From Stentor coeruleus (Eukaryota; Ciliophora; Heterotrichea; Heterotrichida; Stentoridae): DNA of 27,790 nucleotides. The stretch spans positions 1 to 27,790 of the forward strand of contig MPUH01000971.1 of assembly GCA_001970955.1 (NCBI GenBank), written 5' to 3'. The notes below the pieces were generated by a model, which did not search any database, was not told where the DNA came from, and saw only the letters and a list, made by a program, of their open reading frames with translations. Made by a program: the position numbers and the translations under genes. This document shows, piece after piece, positions 25,971-27,790 of the stretch (the stretch's first letter is position 1; every line of letters starts with the position of its first letter).

Positions 25971-27146
25971 ATGTTGGTGATAATTGCACTTACTATCCTA
26001 GGACTATCCCAGGCAGTTGTGAACCCTGATGCTTTAAGGACCTTTGCTGAGGTTTGTTCAGCTCATGGTTATGGTTTTGAAGCTCATAACGTTACAACTG
26101 AGGATGGGTATATTTTAACTTTATATAGAATCCCAGCTAAAAAAGATCAACCAATTACCCCAAATAAACCTGTAGTTTTTCTCCAACATGGGCTTATTGA
26201 CCTTGCTGATACTTGGATTATGAACGAACCATGTCCTGGATTTCTATTTTCAGATGCTGGTTATGATGTTTGGCTAGGGAATTCTAGAGGCAGCTATCAC
26301 AGCCTTGGCCATATCAAATATAACTATAAAACAGATCCTCAATATTGGCAATTTACATGGCAAGATATGGCTGATTATGATATCCCAGCAGTTATTCCTT
26401 TTGTCCTTCAACAAACCGGTCAGAAAAAACTAACTTATGTTGGCCATTCTCAAGGAACCCTACAAATGTTTGCCCATTTATCAACAGATCCATCATTTAT
26501 CAATAATCTTAGTCTTTTCATAGCTTTAGCTCCAATAGGTACAGTACGTCATTTAGACATAACGATGTTTAAAGTTATTAAAGAAATACCTATTATGGCC
26601 GCTTTAGAAGATGCTGGAATATATGAGTTTTTACCAAATCATCATGATAATCTTTTGTTCTATGAAATATGTTCACATTTCGGTTCAGCTTGTGATGATC
26701 TTATTGGCTTTTTCGCTGATATGAAAGTTGCTAATGATAATGAAGAAAGGTTCCCTGTAATTCTTGCCCATGAACCTGGTGGGACAAGTACTTTAAATAT
26801 GGAGCATTGGCAACAAATGGTTGATTATAGGGTATATAAAGTGCAAAAGTTTAATTATGGTAAAGAAGGGAATTTGAATCATTATGGACTTCCTGATCCA
26901 CCTTATTATGATTATACTCAAGTACCTGGACCTATTGCTATTTTTTCAGGAAATGATGATAGACTAGCTGATCCTACTGATGTTCAATGGCTTGAAACAA
27001 CGATACCAGCTTCTAGTATTGTTTATAAGAATGAACTTAATGGCTTTGGGCATCTTACTTTTATGTGGGGCAACCCAACTGTTATGACTTATTTCTCAGA
27101 AGTTATTGGTCTTGCTAATCAGTATCAGAATAACCCTAGTAGTTAA
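25971..27146 (+). CDS. Secreted/lysosomal acid lipase, alpha/beta hydrolase (tandem copy 2)
   Basis: This 391-residue paralogue follows copy 1 after 158 nt on the same strand. It is collinear apart from a two-residue shift near the N-terminus, with roughly 80 percent identity by eye in the catalytic part. The signal peptide is MLVIIALTILGLSQA. The nucleophile is S160 in GHSQG, the acid lies in LADPTDV and the base in GFGHLTFMWG. Differences concentrate in the linker after RIP (AKKDQPITPN against GKKGFPIIKG), in PCPGFLF against PAPAFMF, and in the C-terminal helix. Catalytic residues and the two cap cysteines are all kept, so both copies should be active. Silent changes are many, so the duplication is not very recent. 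Confidence 0.93.
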   Translation: MLVIIALTILGLSQAVVNPDALRTFAEVCSAHGYGFEAHNVTTEDGYILTLYRIPAKKDQPITPNKPVVFLQHGLIDLADTWIMNEPCPGFLFSDAGYDVWLGNSRGSYHSLGHIKYNYKTDPQYWQFTWQDMADYDIPAVIPFVLQQTGQKKLTYVGHSQGTLQMFAHLSTDPSFINNLSLFIALAPIGTVRHLDITMFKVIKEIPIMAALEDAGIYEFLPNHHDNLLFYEICSHFGSACDDLIGFFADMKVANDNEERFPVILAHEPGGTSTLNMEHWQQMVDYRVYKVQKFNYGKEGNLNHYGLPDPPYYDYTQVPGPIAIFSGNDDRLADPTDVQWLETTIPASSIVYKNELNGFGHLTFMWGNPTVMTYFSEVIGLANQYQNNPSS

Positions 27147-27790
27147 ATAAGATAGGTTTTATATGAGGATTTTTGCTTTTTTGATAAGGATTTTTTTTGT
27201 ATTTGGCTATGATTGTATTTTTGCATGTGAGAAGATTATTAAGAAAGTTTTTTTGGAGGTTGTAAAAAGGATTGTTGGACTTAGAGGACTAGGGGGATTT
27301 ATTTGTTTGTATAGGGCAGATTTGATAGGGAAGGTATTGAAAAGTTGTAGGGTTGCATATAAGGATTAGGATTATAAGGTTTTAGTTGTAAAATTTTAGT
27401 GACGTTTGTATAAAAATGATNTTTAGTTGTAAAATTTTAGTGACGTTTGTATAAAAATGATGTCATTTTTTGTTTTTTAGGATATTTATTTAAGATGAGA
27501 TTGGGTTTAGGATGAGGATTAGGTAATTATGATGATAGAAGAGAAAGATAGAGAAGTTTTGGTGTGTTTTTTTAAGAATATGATATGCTGGGTTTTATGT
27601 AAGAGAATTTTTTTCGGAGTAAATGCTGTTAAATATGTAATATAAGGAATGTTTTATAATTATATTAGATAACGTGCTTAAAAGGTTTTTATATAGAATT
27701 TTTAAGGTTTTAAATCTAGTGAAAGTTGGAATTGGTTTTTTTTTAGGAGAAAATTTGCATGTTTAGGGTTTAGAGAAGATGATGATATAA
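27147..27790. other. 3' flank of lipase copy 2, with an assembly junction
   Basis: The + strand is G/T/A-rich and C-poor to the end of the window, the usual downstream composition of + strand genes here. A 68-codon frame at 27163-27369 is a product of this skew. No gene is supported. A TGTTTAGGGTTTAGAG stretch near 27761 is G-strand telomere-like only in part. Confidence 0.55.
27381..27461 (+). repeat. 40-nt exact direct repeat flanking a single N (probable assembly artefact)
   Basis: Positions 27381-27420 and 27422-27461 are identical, with the N at 27421 between them. As at 10814, this is best explained by two overlapping contig ends joined by a placeholder. The contig between both junctions would span 10815-27420. 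Confidence 0.92.

Noticed and set aside
27163..27369. 68-codon + strand open frame after the lipases
   Set aside because: It lies in the G/T-rich 3' flank, has no family resemblance, and its codons reflect flank composition.
1..27790. tRNA, rRNA, CRISPR array, transposase or integrase genes
   Set aside because: I found no tRNA B-box-like GTTCGAATC context with matching arms, no repeat-spacer arrays, and no transposase or reverse transcriptase motifs in any frame I read.

Overview
The window looks like a piece of ciliate macronuclear genome, most likely a heterotrich close to Stentor. The reasons are a very AT-rich sequence, intact genes that end in TAA, TAG and TGA with no reassigned stop inside them (standard code), densely packed single-ORF genes, and introns of only 15-16 nt. 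I found four such introns by restoring broken protein families or reading frames. Many products are ciliary or cytoskeletal. Genus-level assignment is an inference; no rRNA gene is present to confirm it.

Layout, left to right. 1-1035: flank with a possible gene relic. 1036-2238 (+): PH-like/CAMK protein kinase. 2859-4496 (+): protein with two cyclic-nucleotide-binding domains and one 15-nt intron. It meets the coiled-coil gene 4499-5401 (-) tail to tail with a 2-nt gap. 5707-6346 (-): degenerate gene. 6400-8001 (-): splicing factor PRPF39, one 15-nt intron. 8464-8943 (-): AP-1 type sigma adaptin, one 15-nt intron. 9422-10585 (+): NEK kinase. 11026-12215: two degenerate genes, one on each strand. 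12340-14908 (+): three closely spaced genes (CxxC zinc/coiled-coil, TPR-like, RING/B-box with a 16-nt intron). 14922-16148 (-): a second NEK kinase. 16637-17675 (+): decayed coiled-coil gene. 17711-18655 (+): RRM protein of the U11/U12-65K/RBM41 type. 19399-19764 (-): A20/AN1 zinc-finger protein. 20463-23988 (+): three ciliary-type genes (SAXO-like, FxPxI/EF-hand, RSPH14). 24640-27146 (+): tandem pair of secreted acid lipases.

Two genome-scale patterns stand out. First, nearly every longer intergenic gap reads G-rich then C-rich on the + strand whatever the orientation of its genes, so each gene or gene block is framed by a C-rich left flank and a G-rich right flank, like a small chromosome between telomere-sense flanks. 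Two gaps also carry short runs matching the AACACCCT telomere unit I recall for heterotrichs. Second, several gaps hold protein-like but broken reading frames whose internal stops are almost all TAA/TAG at positions that would suit Gln. This fits C-to-T decay of CAA/CAG codons, or less likely an origin under a TAR=Gln code.

Two single-N positions (10814, 27421) are each flanked by exact direct repeats of 49 and 40 nt. They look like unmerged contig ends in the assembly, not biological repeats.
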